A DNA stretch of 64,000 nt from Planococcus ruber. Lineage in GTDB: Bacteria > Bacillota > Bacilli > Bacillales_A > Planococcaceae. Shown piece by piece: positions 63,925-64,000 of the stretch. Numbering within the stretch: the first letter of the stretch is position 1; each line of letters begins with the position of its first letter. A program made the translations under genes and the position numbers. The stretch lies in the NCBI RefSeq assembly GCF_022819085.1, contig NZ_JALHAG010000004.1, forward strand, positions 372,001 through 436,000. Direction: 5' to 3'. The notes beneath the pieces are model-generated. The model was not told where the DNA came from and made no database searches. It saw nothing but the letters and a program-made list of their open reading frames with translations.

Positions 63925-64000
63925 GATGATAGCTCCTTTTCCCAAATTAAAGATTTACTAGCCTGGCGCGTCTAAATACTGTCCGTCAGGCTCGAAATAC

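Overview
The window is a chromosomal segment of a low-to-mid GC Bacillota. Gene content, gene order and strong AAGGAGG ribosome sites point to the Planococcaceae, most likely a Planococcus-like, non-sporulating organism (inference). Two blocks are syntenic with Bacillus subtilis: the bkdB / yqiW / yqjA-D-E-H / rnz / yqjM / proI / yqjP region (about 1-18.5 kb), and the ccdA / yneJ / yneK ... citB / yneP-Q-R-S-T / parE-parC region (about 26-43 kb). The sporulation genes known from the second block in B. subtilis (cotM, sspO, sspP, tlp) are not seen here.

Region by region. 1-11 kb is a branched-chain and propionate module: the end of the branched-chain 2-oxoacid dehydrogenase E2, methylmalonyl-CoA mutase (mutA, mutB), its GTPase chaperone meaB, bacilliredoxin brxB, then methylmalonyl-CoA epimerase and a propionyl-CoA carboxyltransferase. 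Together they take Val/Ile-derived propionyl-CoA to succinyl-CoA. Between them lie yqjA, csbD, a DnaQ-type exonuclease and a hidden 31-codon Prli42-like gene. This middle segment is flanked by two oppositely oriented arrays of a structured repeat of about 120 bp. 11-19 kb holds an M20 peptidase, a Y-family polymerase, RNase Z, a small holin-like toxin gene with a LexA box and a convergent antisense RNA, the NamA flavoenzyme, and proI behind a proline T-box. 19-26 kb holds argGH with an ARG-box-like operator and a BmrCD-type heterodimeric ABC exporter.

26-43 kb carries cytochrome maturation genes (ccdA, ccdC, sco1), a DUF1659-DUF2922-YvrJ trio, mscL, wall and stress membrane proteins, nicotinamidase, a degenerate tyrosine recombinase, aconitase, plsY and topoisomerase IV (parEC, with a LexA-like box). 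43-53 kb carries an acyl-CoA ligase with a FadR-like site, a HAD phosphatase, a drug-type MFS exporter, ArsC, a CitM-type citrate transporter with its CitS/CitT-like two-component system and a cre site, and a Fur-boxed siderophore-binding lipoprotein. 53-64 kb is more accessory: an AT-rich stretch with inverted repeats, small unknown proteins, a decayed uvrA remnant, a UbiB-like kinase, tandem Yip1-like membrane proteins, and a P-loop kinase.

Most notable observations: the SOS-box-controlled toxin with antisense RNA at 14.83-15.21 kb; a near-identical 32-bp ATGT-N8-ACAT motif at 25.76 and 62.75 kb, with a shorter form at 61.23 kb, suggesting one regulator; and the inverted repeat arrays. All assignments come from reading the sequence. 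No database search was run.
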